From: Phoronis australis
Lineage: Eukaryota > Phoronida > Phoronidae
Direction: 5' to 3'
Length of the DNA: 64,000 nt
Assembly: GCA_002633005.1 (NCBI GenBank)
Contig: NMRA01000357.1
Location: forward strand, 394,379-458,378
Shown: positions 51,701 to 58,011 of the stretch, in pieces
Layout: each line of letters opens with the position of its first letter
How positions within the stretch are numbered: position 1 is the stretch's first letter
The notes under the pieces: generated by a model
The model's database searches: none
What the model saw: the letters and a program-made list of their open reading frames with translations, nothing else
Told to the model about the DNA's origin: nothing
Position numbers and translations under genes: made by a program

Positions 51701-54700
51701 AGTAACCTGACATTGATCTACGAAAGCCTCATAAGCTCTCATGATAGACTTGGTAGCCATGGGAATTCGGACGCCTACTTCCTTCATAGGCACCCGAAAC
51801 TGTCGGCAAAAGAGCTTCAGTTGATGAACGAGTCATGGGTGGACATCATATCAATGTTTTGTTTAACTAAATACCAACACATTCCTAAGGAAGGTGAGCC
51901 AGGTGAAGGTCCCTGGACCTGTGCTACGATCAATTAATATAGTTAGCTTTTAAGTTTGAACTCAAACATTAACCTTGTCACCTCTGACAAGGCATAACGA
52001 GAACTTTTGGAATGTATTGGAATTAACGTACCCCTGGGTGGAAAGTTCTAAAAAAATTTAAAATTTCCTGTACAGTCCACCGTATCATCACCATCATTAT
52101 GTCTGCATACAGCACCAGAATTACAGAAAGTGCATCATTCTAAATCACAGGGAGCGGTGAGTCAGCAAGCAGCGGTGATGGCAGCGGTGAAACCGGACCC
52201 AGCTTTAGTAGTGGTGACGTCAGCAGTGGCGAGCTGGACAGTAGCGCATCTGTTGAAGGAAGTGGCGTCGGTAGCGGTGATGTGGGCAGTGGTAGCGTTC
52301 ATAGACTGACAGGTAGGAATTTAAAATAGAACTTAGCAAAATTGGTTCTTATTCTGGTTCTTCCTCCCCACTTATTTGGATACCTGCGCTTACGGACTAA
52401 AATCCTCCAATTCATCAATTTCTGATAAAGTCTTGTTTTTTGTCTGAAAATATGCAAAAAATCACGAAAACAGGGATCAGCTAGGTTTGCAACTCCATGA
52501 TTTGTCAATTAATAATTTAAAAATATCGAATACCGCGTGGGTCTTTTTACTATTAAAATATCACACCAATCGATTTTCCGAAAAGAAGAGAACAAAACCA
52601 CTTCTGCACCTTTCGGACTAACCCTGTGTTTTGCATAAAAACGGTTTCATCAGAATTAGCGCAACCTAACACTAGTTACAGTGTAACTAAAACGCTACCT
52701 CACCATATTAAACAAGAGCAACACGGAGCGTTGAAATGCACCCACGAATGCACCGCTAACGCTGTGCTTCTAGAGGTGTTTATTTGGAACATAAAAATGG
52801 CAACTGGAGGGCGCAAAATATGTCGAATCCATTCAAGAACTTGTATGTGTCATCAAAGCTATTAATCAATTTTCATGAAAATCCGTCAAGGAACTTTTGA
52901 GGAAACAGAGGAAAATGAAAAAATGAAATTGTCACCAAGAGGCACCAAAGTAGATAAAGCAGGAAAATAATCGACAGACTTCCTCTTGCCATTAGGAACA
53001 TAAATGTCTCTTTCCACAACCATCCTTCGAGTAGTTTGATTGACAGAGGGGCAGACGGCAAATAACAAGACTCCAGAACAGTAAAAATGGCCACAACATG
53101 GCGCAAAATGCCCCGAATTTTACCGAAAACCGGATGATAGCGTCACCTCATTAATAGATGCCTAACTGCCAAATTTTATCAAAATCTATTGGCGACCCTT
53201 TAAGATAGAGAGGTAAACGTAAAAAATTAAATTGCTACTATGGGGCACACGGGTAGCCCGATCTGTCCGAAAGTCGCCATCCTCTGTTGTCAACTACATA
53301 TAAATACATTAGCAAAATTCAATAAAGATTCTATAGAGCATTTAGGAGATACAAACAAAACTGCCACCAGGAGGCGCCAAAGTATTCCAAGTCATCGGAA
53401 AAGCATCGTCAGCCGCCCTCTTCACAGTAAGAACATATATGCCAATTTTCAAATCATCCCTAGAGCGAAAACAGTAAAAATGGCCACTAGGTGGCGTAAA
53501 GTACCCCGAATACGTCCGAAAACGGGAGGATGGCATCATCTCGCTAATAGATGTGTAACTGCCAAGTTTTATGAAAATCCGTTGAGGACCTCCAAATCTA
53601 CAGAGGTAAGCGTAAAAATTAAAATTGCCACTAAGGGACACACCAGTTGTCGGAGAGGTTTGTTGTCATCAATTGCCACCTTCATGGGAACACATCTGCC
53701 AAATCTCATTACGATCTTGTGAGGGGTTTAGGAGATAAAGCCATGGGCTCAAAAACAAACAAAACTGCCACTAGGAGCCAACACAGTTGTCGAAGTCGAC
53801 GGAAAATCACCTCAGTCGCCCTCTTCACCTTAAGAACATATATGCCCATTTTCAAATCATCCCTAGAGCGGTTTGCTTGATATAACGATAAACGCCAAAA
53901 ACAGACTCGAAAACAGCAAAAATTGCCACTACGTGACGCAAAGTACCTCGAATCCGTCAGAAAACGGGAGGATGGAATCATCTCACTAATAGATACCTAT
54001 CTGCCAAAATTTATGAAAATCCGTTGAGGACATCCGAAGATACAGAGGTAAGCGTAAAAAGTTAAAATTGCCCCTGCGGGCTACACCGATTGTCCGAGAG
54101 GTCCGAAATCCGTCGTCGTCAGTCGTCAGCTTCACAGGAACACATCTGCCAAATCTCATCAACACCCTGTGAGGGGTTTAGGAGATACAGCTGCGGACGC
54201 CGGACCACGGACGCCGGACGACGGACGCCCAGACAGAGATGGCGGAAACATGCAACCACATATAAATATGTGGGCGCATAAAAATAAATTATTTCAGTGG
54301 TTCGAAGTGTTCGTTATAGTGTTCATGAACTGGCGTCAAGCGATATAGTAACGCATGCCGACTTGCCAAATTTGTGAGAATTCTACACTTTCAGAGAATT
54401 CAGGAGACGACTCTACAATGGAGACGTGCACGACGCGACGAGACAGGATAAAAGAGAGAATCCAGAAGGGCTCTGAATCTGACACTGATGCGCTGGACCA
54501 GAACGTCCCTGTCTGTGAACAGGACGGTAGTTACAGTGCCAAGCAGTGTAGAGGTTCTAGGTAAGAATCTTCAGCCGGTTCATGTTCGACAAATGTGACC
54601 ACGCGTCCGCAAAGCTCCTTTATTGTGTTTGAAAGGAGAGTGGGGTTGGCGAAACAGATTATTTAAATTTCACGACGTAACAATGGAAAGATAAACATGT

Positions 54701-55988
54701 ATAAAGTATCTGGTAAAGCATTTATCTCAAATTGGCATAAACTGCTTCACTTAGATGACATAACGAAGACAAAAGGGATCGCGTCACAATTGCTTCGGCT
54801 GACTAATGGTTTATTTTGGTTTGGTTATATAGTTCAGAGTGATAGAAACGGAAGTGCCAACGTTGCCTGGCTACCACGAAGGGCCTTATTTTGGACATGG
54901 CACAATTTGTGGTTTTCGTGTACAGTGTAGGAGACCTACATATTCGTTGCGACAGATCTGGAAATAAGTTTGTAGGGCAGCTTTCTCTCAGTCATTGACA
55001 CTTCATATCACCATGAAGAATTTGCTGTATTCTCAGATTGTATGCTCATACTGTATTACACGTCGTGTATATTCAGGTGCTTCTGTGTGAGTCCAGATGG
55101 CAAAGAGATCGAGAACTTCCTTGGAGTCGATAGGCGGAGCTCTGACCATCTCACATGTGGTATGGCCACTGCTTTATGTATTGTAAAATGAAAAAGTTTA
55201 GAAGCTTATCTGGGCTGCCACTCATGAACGGCTGGCATATAGCGCACATGTATGTTACAAGTGAATGTTGTGCACGATTTTCTTTTTGCAAAATCTCCCG
55301 CTTTGCACACGTGCAGAAAGCCAAGACATGCCGACCATTTTGCATAAACTGCGTTTACAACTTTAATATTTCGTGTCAGTGTTACTTAAACTTTCGCGGA
55401 AAAGCTTTACTCGACTTTCGCAATGCTTTGTATTCAATCCATCACTCTTGTCGTGTTTTCTGCAACAGGTTGTGCCAGGGAACACTACTCACAAATGACG
55501 GCTGGTAATGACCATCCAACCGTACACTGCGACAATGTAGGAAATTATCATCAGGTTCAGTGTAAGGAGGGGGCGTGCTTTTGTGCAGACCCGAGCAGTG
55601 GCGCGCCAGTCGAAGGCACTCAACTTCCAGAAGCGGAAAAGAAGAAACTGGAAGTAAAATGCGTTATGGAGAAAAAGCGTAAGTGAAAGAAAAATAATTA
55701 GTGTGATTAATCCGATCAAAGCAAAATAATTCAGAACTGTGTGCGATGAGATCTTTAATAAAGTTTAAAAAATTAAAAAATCGATTTCCCGAGTATACTT
55801 GTTCACTGCTGTTGCTGCTCTGCGTTGTAAAAAGCAATAAATTGGCATGACCGGAGAGACGGTAGAGGATTATCATTATTCTGTGAAATTACAAAATTGT
55901 AACTATTAAAATCATATTCCTAATCACTAGTTCCATCTTAATTTCAGAAACAATGATGCCCTCGGAGGCTAAAGAAGGGCCACATTAA
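9984..55988 (+). CDS. Secreted protein with eight tandem lipocalin domains, Ser-Gly linker and two C-terminal Tg1 domains (gene 2, complete)
   Basis: Thirty-eight exons assemble with consistent GT/AG borders and phases to 4590 nt (1529 residues plus stop). Order by residue: signal peptide 1-19 (hydrophobic core VLVAIVWALIIHCVG); lipocalin units 1 (to 172), 2 (173-339), 3 (340-508); 16-residue linker; units 4-8 (525-1309, 157 residues each); Ser-Gly-rich linker 1310-1363; Tg1 domain 1364-1446; second Tg1 1447-1516; 13-residue tail. Every lipocalin has the G-x-W signature (spaced as GENW in unit 3), a T-D-Y signature except where noted, a later Arg before a Leu-Ser turn, and one Cys near each end, as in the ApoD/retinol-binding-protein group. 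Many N-x-S/T sequons fit a secreted glycoprotein. No transmembrane segment is seen. Ligands are unknown; Tg1 domains suggest protease inhibition. Gene predictors might split this locus because of the 8.7-kb intron 22735-31418. It is a tandem paralogue of gene 1 at the 3' end. Confidence 0.9.
10110..11050 (+). other. Intron 1 of gene 2
   Basis: The donor is AAG|GTATAG and the acceptor TTTTTCCAG. Nothing besides intron sequence is recognised in its 941 bases. First introns can carry enhancers, but none can be identified here. Confidence 0.6.
13102..13203. mobile_element. 102-bp MITE-like element with 14-bp perfect terminal inverted repeats
   Basis: It begins GGGGCCAGTTTTAC and ends with the exact reverse complement GTAAAACTGGCCCC. 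It sits in the intron between units 1 and 2. No clear target-site duplication is visible and it has no coding capacity. Confidence 0.65.
13288..18847 (+). CDS. Gene 2 exons 5-8: lipocalin unit 2
   Basis: Exons 13288-13343 (KSCDVQSFPVQENFDMTK, very like the ApoD/RBP QENFD start), 14210-14382 (DVGKWFIVQEGNVTGKWRAD), 16920-16990 (HIDGNIKEDSQPGDYVYMD, ending YHS) and 18647-18847 (QMRFIWTDYETALVYEKL, FLCIDDK). Exon B is 173 nt against 134 in units 4-8, because of an extra basic stretch (KISRDKHR) before the splice. The C exon is short and was recognised by phase and by similarity to the unit 3 C exon (PGDYxYxD). The B-C intron contains the LINE fragment and a MITE. Confidence 0.85.
14860..16700 (-). 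pseudogene. Degenerate non-LTR retrotransposon (LINE) reverse transcriptase
   Basis: Read on the - strand from 16700 downward, the fragments follow a LINE polymerase in order: NNQSCSVFTTEDSS near 16560; ADWHHANLAPVFKK near 16090-16130; YSPIFLTCTCCKILEH near 16000-16060; FANDLLLNINSGMQFDDV around 15890-15940; and the C-terminal GYCSRVWSPHTKALTRRIEM near 15180-15240. Stops and frameshifts separate the fragments, so it is inactive. The YxDD-type catalytic box is not recognisable. The domain order suggests a Jockey/CR1-like clade. It lies antisense in the unit 2 B-C intron and is itself interrupted by a MITE at 16271-16487. Confidence 0.8.
16271..16487. mobile_element. MITE nested in the LINE
   Basis: The ends are CATGTGCGCACCCAG and the reverse complement of CATGCGCGCAGCCAG. 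LINE coding similarity is present on both sides and absent inside. GATATCA occurs on both outer flanks (16266-16272 and 16485-16491), a possible target duplication. The interior shares agaaacaaaaag and acgagacraaagyc with the copy at 39160-39412. Confidence 0.65.
16991..18646 (+). other. Intron between C and D exons of unit 2
   Basis: About 1.66 kb. The longest open frame (17904-18164) shows no domain or exon pattern. No transposon ends were recognised. It is treated as plain intron. Confidence 0.5.
19713..22122 (+). CDS. Gene 2 exons 9-12: lipocalin unit 3
   Basis: Exons 19713-19768 (TECNPNVTMIQENFDIEK), 20498-20667 (FMTGENWYIVKEEG, RVGKWKADHVLFT), 21518-21588 (HIDGHFAVGQQPGDYHYVD, ending THS) and 21913-22122 (HMRFVWTDYSSALVYEQL, QLCLKRP). 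The first acceptor could instead be six bases downstream (CACAG|AATGC), which keeps the frame and removes two residues. The G-x-W motif is written G-E-N-W. The B exon again has an acidic/basic insert (DDDVEEKEHR). An NVT sequon is present in exon A. Units 2 and 3 resemble each other in their C exon more than they resemble units 4-8. Confidence 0.88.
22452..22499 (+). CDS. Gene 2 exon 13: 16-residue linker between lipocalin units 3 and 4
   Basis: A small symmetrical phase 1-1 exon encoding KSNGHQVPTLETSN between proper splice sites (TTTTTTTTCAG and GTAAGG). It separates the older, longer units 1-3 from the uniform units 4-8. Being a multiple of three and phase-symmetrical, it could be skipped without a frameshift. 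No domain is recognised. Confidence 0.75.
22685..33834 (+). CDS. Gene 2 exons 14-17: lipocalin unit 4
   Basis: Exons 22685-22734 (KCNASNQVAGNFTMHK, two sequons), 31419-31552 (FVGRWYIAHDN, PGKWRADHIMIA), 31796-31863 (YITGRLTEES ... YSDDTHS) and 33616-33834 (HLRVVWTDYNTALVYEQL, RERELSNDEQ, HLCLTSD). It is the first unit with the 50/134/68/219-nt exon set and 157-residue length. Its A-B intron is 8.7 kb because a 7.3-kb transposon sits in it. The T-D-Y motif and both Cys are intact. Confidence 0.88.
25690..29170. mobile_element. 3.5-kb TTAA-flanked transposon nested in the outer element
   Basis: TTAA at 25686-25689 and 29171-29174 flanks inverted ends GAGACAGTCCATATAAAAAC and AAGTGACTCCATATAAAAAC. 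The - strand reading frame of the outer element stops at one TTAA and resumes at the other, so the insertion site is set by two independent signs. TTAA duplications are typical of Kolobok and piggyBac elements. The interior carries a degenerate + strand transposase-like frame. Confidence 0.85.
26616..27780 (+). pseudogene. Degenerate transposase-like ORF of the nested element
   Basis: Successive pieces on the + strand: a start at 26616 (MADDVDGSSCSFRVYS), GNAGCYHSAPLLLNV near 26830, YDFSESQNGKDLCDRKIAPL near 26920-26985, EALLSSGRVKGC near 27050, a C2H2-like finger (PCTQQGYSKC ... HLDVGNHTEHL) near 27350-27440, and QIGGFFGG near 27750. The D/G-N-A-G-C-Y-H segment may hold the second acidic residue of an RNase H-fold transposase (inference; here the expected Asp reads Gly). 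Frameshifts occur near 26830 and 27080. It is inactive. Confidence 0.65.
31864..33615 (+). other. Intron between C and D exons of unit 4
   Basis: About 1.75 kb holding the tRNA-like sequence at 32740-32811 and otherwise no recognised feature. Confidence 0.5.
32740..32811 (-). repeat. tRNA-like sequence (tRNA pseudogene or SINE head)
   Basis: On the - strand it is 72 nt with a seven-pair acceptor-like stem (AGTGTGG with TCACACT, one G-T pair), a B box GGTTCGAGTCC in a perfect T arm (GTGGG/CCCAC) and an A-box-like GGCCTAGTGTGATGG. The anticodon stem pairs poorly (about three pairs), so no functional anticodon can be assigned. It is most likely the Pol III promoter part of a SINE or a decayed tRNA. 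Confidence 0.6.
34058..36562 (+). CDS. Gene 2 exons 18-21: lipocalin unit 5
   Basis: Exons 34058-34107 (TCEPSDRKQDDFEMEK), 34372-34505 (FTGKWYIYHGNFVHVGKWRA), 35425-35492 (YVKGTLTLKS ... SDSTHT) and 36344-36562 (HIRILWTNYNFGLLYERL, HRKRDLSAEE, TMCLTHH). The signature T-D-Y reads T-N-Y here. The last donor is GTTAGT rather than GTAAGT/GTGAGT, yet the length (219 nt) and phase match the other D exons. An NGT sequon lies in exon B. Both Cys are present. Confidence 0.88.
35727..35759 (+). repeat. Trinucleotide microsatellite (ACT)n-(ACC)n
   Basis: A run of CTA/ACT triplets changes into ACC triplets, in the intron between the C and D exons of unit 5. It is a simple repeat with no coding role. Confidence 0.7.
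35842..36096. mobile_element. MITE copy in unit 5 intron
   Basis: The left end is CATGCGCGCACCCAGCC and the right end is GGGTGCGCCCATTCGC, near reverse complements. The right half (cacttcgccaaatggggg, gagctccctcccctc) is the reverse complement of part of the copy at 39160-39412. It is non-coding. Confidence 0.6.
37712..37760 (+). pseudogene. Vestigial lipocalin A exon between units 5 and 6
   Basis: The acceptor TTTTTCTTTAG is followed by codons for T-C-K-P-N-T, resembling the real A exon 550 bases downstream (38261, I-C-K-P-S-D). The preceding bases are alike as well (gacact ... tcttgt ... tttag). Similarity fades after about eight residues and there is no usable donor at the expected place. 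It looks like a duplicated and decayed A exon. If used, it would read into a stop at about 37808. Confidence 0.5.
38261..40320 (+). CDS. Gene 2 exons 22-25: lipocalin unit 6
   Basis: Exons 38261-38310 (ICKPSDRAQEGFNIAK), 38434-38567 (FTGKWYIHQGTHLHVGKWRA), 38786-38853 (YVKGVLTPKS ... SDESHS) and 40102-40320 (HFRIVWTDYNFALIYERL, HRHRNLSADE, GLCLTRH). The exon set and length are those of units 4-8. All signature residues and both Cys are present, and NGT in exon B is a sequon. Units 5 and 6 share AHDGLG.YGDSDAY in exon D, pointing to a recent common copy. Confidence 0.9.
39160..39412. mobile_element. MITE copy in unit 6 intron
   Basis: The left end is GCATGCCCGCACCGGGGG, with a run of at least nine G. 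The right end, read as reverse complement, is CCCATGGGCGCCCTCAGCC. The interior shares gaaacaaaaag and cgagacaaaagcc with 16271-16487 and mirrors 35842-36096. It is non-coding. Confidence 0.6.
41582..43735 (+). CDS. Gene 2 exons 26-29: lipocalin unit 7
   Basis: Exons 41582-41631 (MCKPSDKVQEGFEMGK), 41925-42058 (FTGKWYITHEKHVHVGKWRS), 42729-42796 (DVKGMLTQES ... SDGTHS) and 43517-43735 (HFRVVWTDYNIALVYERL, HKHRELSEEE, NLCLTSQ). All key residues are present. The C exon replaces the usual Y-V-K-G with D-V-K-G. Exon D resembles that of unit 4 (DGIG.PG.SNAYFIH) more than that of its neighbour unit 6, so cassettes may have duplicated as blocks. Confidence 0.9.
45738..47754. mobile_element. 2-kb non-autonomous DNA transposon with about 75-bp terminal inverted repeats
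   Basis: The left arm (45742-45812) includes CTTTTGTCCACTGACGTCA and GCATGCTGGC. The right arm (47681-47754) is its reverse complement with about 85% similarity by eye, extending outward to ctgcag/ctgcac and gaatg. The interior has no transposase-like frame and carries the AGGTCA cluster at 46059-46095. Exact ends and target duplication were not resolved. Confidence 0.75.
46059..46095 (+). repeat. AGGTCA tandem hexamer cluster
   Basis: Five GGTCA units occur in 37 bases: three direct repeats at six-base spacing, then two more after short spacers. AGGTCA is the nuclear-receptor half-site. Since the cluster sits inside a transposon, a simple repeat is the first explanation. Confidence 0.6.
47953..48005 (+). 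repeat. tRNA-like SINE fragment
   Basis: An A-box-like GCGGCTGAGTGG is followed 24 bases later by a perfect B box (GGTTCGAAACC). No anticodon arm of normal size fits between them. It looks like a SINE or tRNA remnant and not a working tRNA. Confidence 0.4.
48636..51893 (+). CDS. Gene 2 exons 30-33: lipocalin unit 8 (T-D-Y motif lost)
   Basis: Exons 48636-48685 (KCVVNQRVAPNFDIHK), 50080-50213 (FVGKWYIEQETRVHVGKWRA), 51087-51154 (YVKGNLTEQS ... SDALHT) and 51675-51893 (HFRVVWTTSNLTLIYESL, HRHPKLSAKE, MFCLTKY). Exon lengths and phases match units 4-7. The lipocalin T-D-Y signature has become T-T-S, creating an NLT sequon beside it. Both Cys and the G-x-W remain, so the fold is probably kept while the motif at the closed end is altered. 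Confidence 0.88.
48785..49010 (+). repeat. Dispersed repeat family, copy 1
   Basis: It shares ACCTGCGCT, ACTAAAA, TTGTTTTTTGTTCA, AGGATACGCAATGTTTG and GATTTTCGTGTTTGAAAAAGG with the copies near 50835, 52372 and 59391. It is non-coding and lies in the unit 8 A-B intron. Confidence 0.5.
49813..49862 (+). repeat. Hexanucleotide repeat (TTTGCA)n
   Basis: About eight imperfect hexamer units, GCATTTGCATTTGC then CTTTTGC variants, lie in the unit 8 A-B intron. The units recreate ATTTGCAT, the POU octamer, at least twice. Confidence 0.7.
50835..51012 (+). repeat. Dispersed repeat family, copy 2
   Basis: It contains TTGCGCTAGCGGACAAAATAA, CAAGGTTTGAAACGCCATGA and TTCGTTTTTTGAAAAGAGCG in the same order as the copies at 52372 and 59391. 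Confidence 0.5.
52151..52312 (+). CDS. Gene 2 exon 34: Ser-Gly-rich linker, candidate glycosaminoglycan attachment region
   Basis: The 162-nt phase 1-1 exon encodes 54 residues dominated by Ser, Gly, Asp and Glu, starting GSGESASSGDGSGE and ending SGDVGSGSVHRLT. It has about eight Ser-Gly pairs next to acidic residues and often in S-G-x-G form. That is the context in which xylosyltransferase starts chondroitin or heparan sulfate chains on known proteoglycans. It links the last lipocalin to the Tg1 module and is probably unstructured. Phase symmetry would allow skipping. The GAG role is inferred from composition only. Confidence 0.8.
52372..52600 (+). repeat. Dispersed repeat family, copy 3
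   Basis: It contains ACCTGCGCTTACGGACTAAAA, CTTGTTTTTTGTCTGAAAA, GCAAAAAATC and GCTAGGTTTGCAACTCCATGA, collinear with the copy at 59391-59610. Confidence 0.55.
52790..54250 (+). repeat. Degenerate tandem array of about 300-440-bp units
   Basis: A landmark, tttATGAAAATCCGTTGAGG or variants, recurs near 52871, 53173, 53561 and 54006. Each is preceded by TAATAGATR..AACTGCC and CCGAAAACGGGAGGATGG-like text and followed by AGAGGTAAGCGTAAAAA and TTAAAATTGCCACTA. Open frames here (for example 53240-53722 and its antisense) are by-products of the repeat. It lies in the intron before the Tg1 exons and ends with a GGACGCCGGAC minisatellite near 54192-54230. Confidence 0.75.
54192..54230 (+). repeat. 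GC-rich minisatellite at the end of the array
   Basis: GGACGCCGGACCAC and GGACGCCGGACGAC are near-identical 14-bp units followed by GGACGCCC. Such ends mark a common class of repeats in marine invertebrate genomes (recalled, not checked). Confidence 0.6.
54395..55678 (+). CDS. Gene 2 exons 35-37: two thyroglobulin type-1 domains
   Basis: Exons 54395-54560 (NSGDDSTMETC ... VCEQDGSYSAKQCRGS), 55077-55159 (CFCVSPDGKEIENF ... HLTC) and 55469-55678 (CAREHYSQMTAG, HCDNVGNYHQVQC, CFCADPSSGAPVEGTQLP). Both Tg1 hallmarks (QC and CxCV/CxCAD) occur twice. They match gene 1 exons 1-3 with the same intron positions and phases (2, 1, 1). The antistasin motif seen in the corresponding gene 1 exon is absent; only a short acidic S-G-D-D stretch precedes the first Cys. 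Tg1 domains are known inhibitors of papain-like cathepsins, the likely but unproven role. Confidence 0.9.
55948..55988 (+). CDS. Gene 2 exon 38: C-terminal tail and stop
   Basis: The acceptor TAATTTCAG opens a 41-nt exon encoding TMMPSEAKEGPH and TAA. It replaces the VPK-repeat tail found at the equivalent place in gene 1. Confidence 0.8.
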
Positions 55989-56291
55989 GGATTTGGCTTC
56001 TTCGAGCTGCAAACATTGGATAAATTTGCGCGGAAACTATAAACTGTAATCATTTATGATGTGCATGACTCAATTCAGTGTGAACCAGCCTACAGCATTG
56101 TCAAGGTGACGCTAACGCATGCATTGTAACCTGATGTGTGTACTTTCTAGTCACAATTGTATGGCTTGAACAAGCTCAGTCATACGCGCTATAAGCAAAA
56201 TTTGTGATTGCGGAAATTGTCATTTTTAATGATGCTTCTAAGTAAGTTGTTTACTCGTCTCGCTAGATCGTGAAATTTAATGTACACCAGG

Positions 56292-56297
56292 AATAAA
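56292..56297 (+). terminator. poly(A) signal of gene 2
   Basis: AATAAA lies 304 bases after the gene 2 stop codon. It is the nearest canonical hexamer noticed in the 3' flank. Confidence 0.5.
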
Positions 56298-57256
56298 CGA
56301 CACCCCACGCATATAGCCACTGGCTTTTTTAATTTTCTCTTTGAAACTATTATTTCCCAATTGAGAAAAAGATTTTTCTTGGGGGAACGCTACACTCCAG
56401 GGGCGCAGGCGTAATATTTGTACTCTAAATTGAACTTGACATCATTTTTTAACTTTCTGTTCTATTTCATAACTCATGATAAGTGACTATCTGGGATTGA
56501 GTAGATTATGGTTTGTGCATATGAGTTTCCGGTCCAACTTTGGACTTAAGAATCCCTATTCTCGTGCTGCTCGAGTAAAAACTCGATAAATTGGATTGTT
56601 CAGACTCGAACATTTAAGCTTAATGCTGCGGTCACCATGAACAAATTATGATTATGAAGTTATCCCCGCAAGCCGTGATGTATTCGAGGCTTGATTGCAG
56701 AATAACAGACACTTATCTTGAGTTGGTACGTAAGTAGAATAGACAATGTCAAAAATAATTTCGAGTTTGTTTTCCACTAAAAAGATTAGACCTCTGACCT
56801 TTTTATTTCAATTTGGGAGTCCGCACGGACTCGCGGCGAACTGTAAATTGTATGTCGTCTTTATAACATGAATGCCGATTGCTTATTCAATAAGCCTACT
56901 ATACACTTCAATTGATTAGAGGCGTGCATGGCTTATGGAAAACCGAGTGTTAGTGCATTGAAATAAATATCTATGGACTGAGGAGGAATTTTTAGAAATT
57001 TCTAAATCCACATCTATTTCTTTTTGCTCGATGTAGCCTTTCTCATAACCTAATTAGCCACATGCATGTACCGAACGGTGAGGGCACACGTGTCTTTATA
57101 TGTAGGAGGCCTTACATGTACATGTACGTGGCGTGTTGGGACTCTTCGCGTTCACTGTAACCAAAACCTAACAATTCCAGACTAACTCGCTAACACACCA
57201 TTGCCATGCAGACCTAACATGCCTAAAATCCAAGTATGTGACACTACACCGGAAAC

Positions 57257-58011
57257 CAGGGCTCGACGTTCTCAAAATCGCCAGGTCACACTTTGCGACC
57301 TAGCCAAAATCCCAGGTCGCATTTTCAAATCAAGCTCGCATTAATAAATGCCGGGTGGCAAAACTTTATGCCATTTTTACGCACCAAATTTGAATTATTT
57401 AGATCATCGAGAAAGTGTTTAAATTATGCTCTTCCATGCAGCGTAATATAATCACAAATTTCATGTCGCAAAGTTGAGCTCTTACATACAGGCGGCGTTG
57501 CTGTTCTTCATGAAAGGCTCTAGAGCGCAAGGCTAGTTGCCTACGTGAAAGATTAATCGGTGCTCTCTAACCGACACGTGCGTTCGAGTAGTTAAGTTAG
57601 CAACGCGAAAAAGGAGAAAAACTCGTTGAAAAAGTATCCGGTAGGACTGACCTGCTATAAGACCGATATCAAAGTCGTTAAATATCCAAACTACAATGTA
57701 ACTCTCAGTGCAAAAGCTCTCGATTTTTAGTGTTCGCTGTCTAAACTTTGCAACGTAACTCGACATTTGAAAATTATCCTCTCGAAAAAATCCGTTAAAC
57801 ATCGCCCTTGCCAATGCATTGGAGCAGTTCAGTGAAAATTTCACAAAAGACATGACACTTATGATGTTTACGTACTCAACAACTACGGTAAAAAGGGGGT
57901 TTATAAATATTTTCGCATTCTGCGATTTGATACGAGCTGGCAAAAATCTCAGCTAGCATTTCCAAATTTCACGTCCCATTTGCGACCTGCAGCTCGTCGT
58001 GTGGAACCCTG
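57257..58011. mobile_element. hAT-like non-autonomous element
   Basis: It begins CAGGGCTCGACG with GGTCACACTTTGCGACC inside. It ends, in reverse complement, CAGGGTTCCACACGACGAGC with CAGGTCGCAAATGGGACG. The CAGGG termini suit the hAT superfamily. No clean 8-bp target duplication was found. The 136-codon open frame at 57533-57943 on the - strand has no recognisable transposase motif. Confidence 0.55.

Noticed and set aside
53240-53722. 160-codon ORF on + and a 99-codon ORF antisense to it
   Set aside because: Both lie in the degenerate tandem repeat array and have no domain or splice support.
57533-57943. 136-codon ORF on the - strand
   Set aside because: It sits inside the hAT-like element and shows no transposase or other motif.
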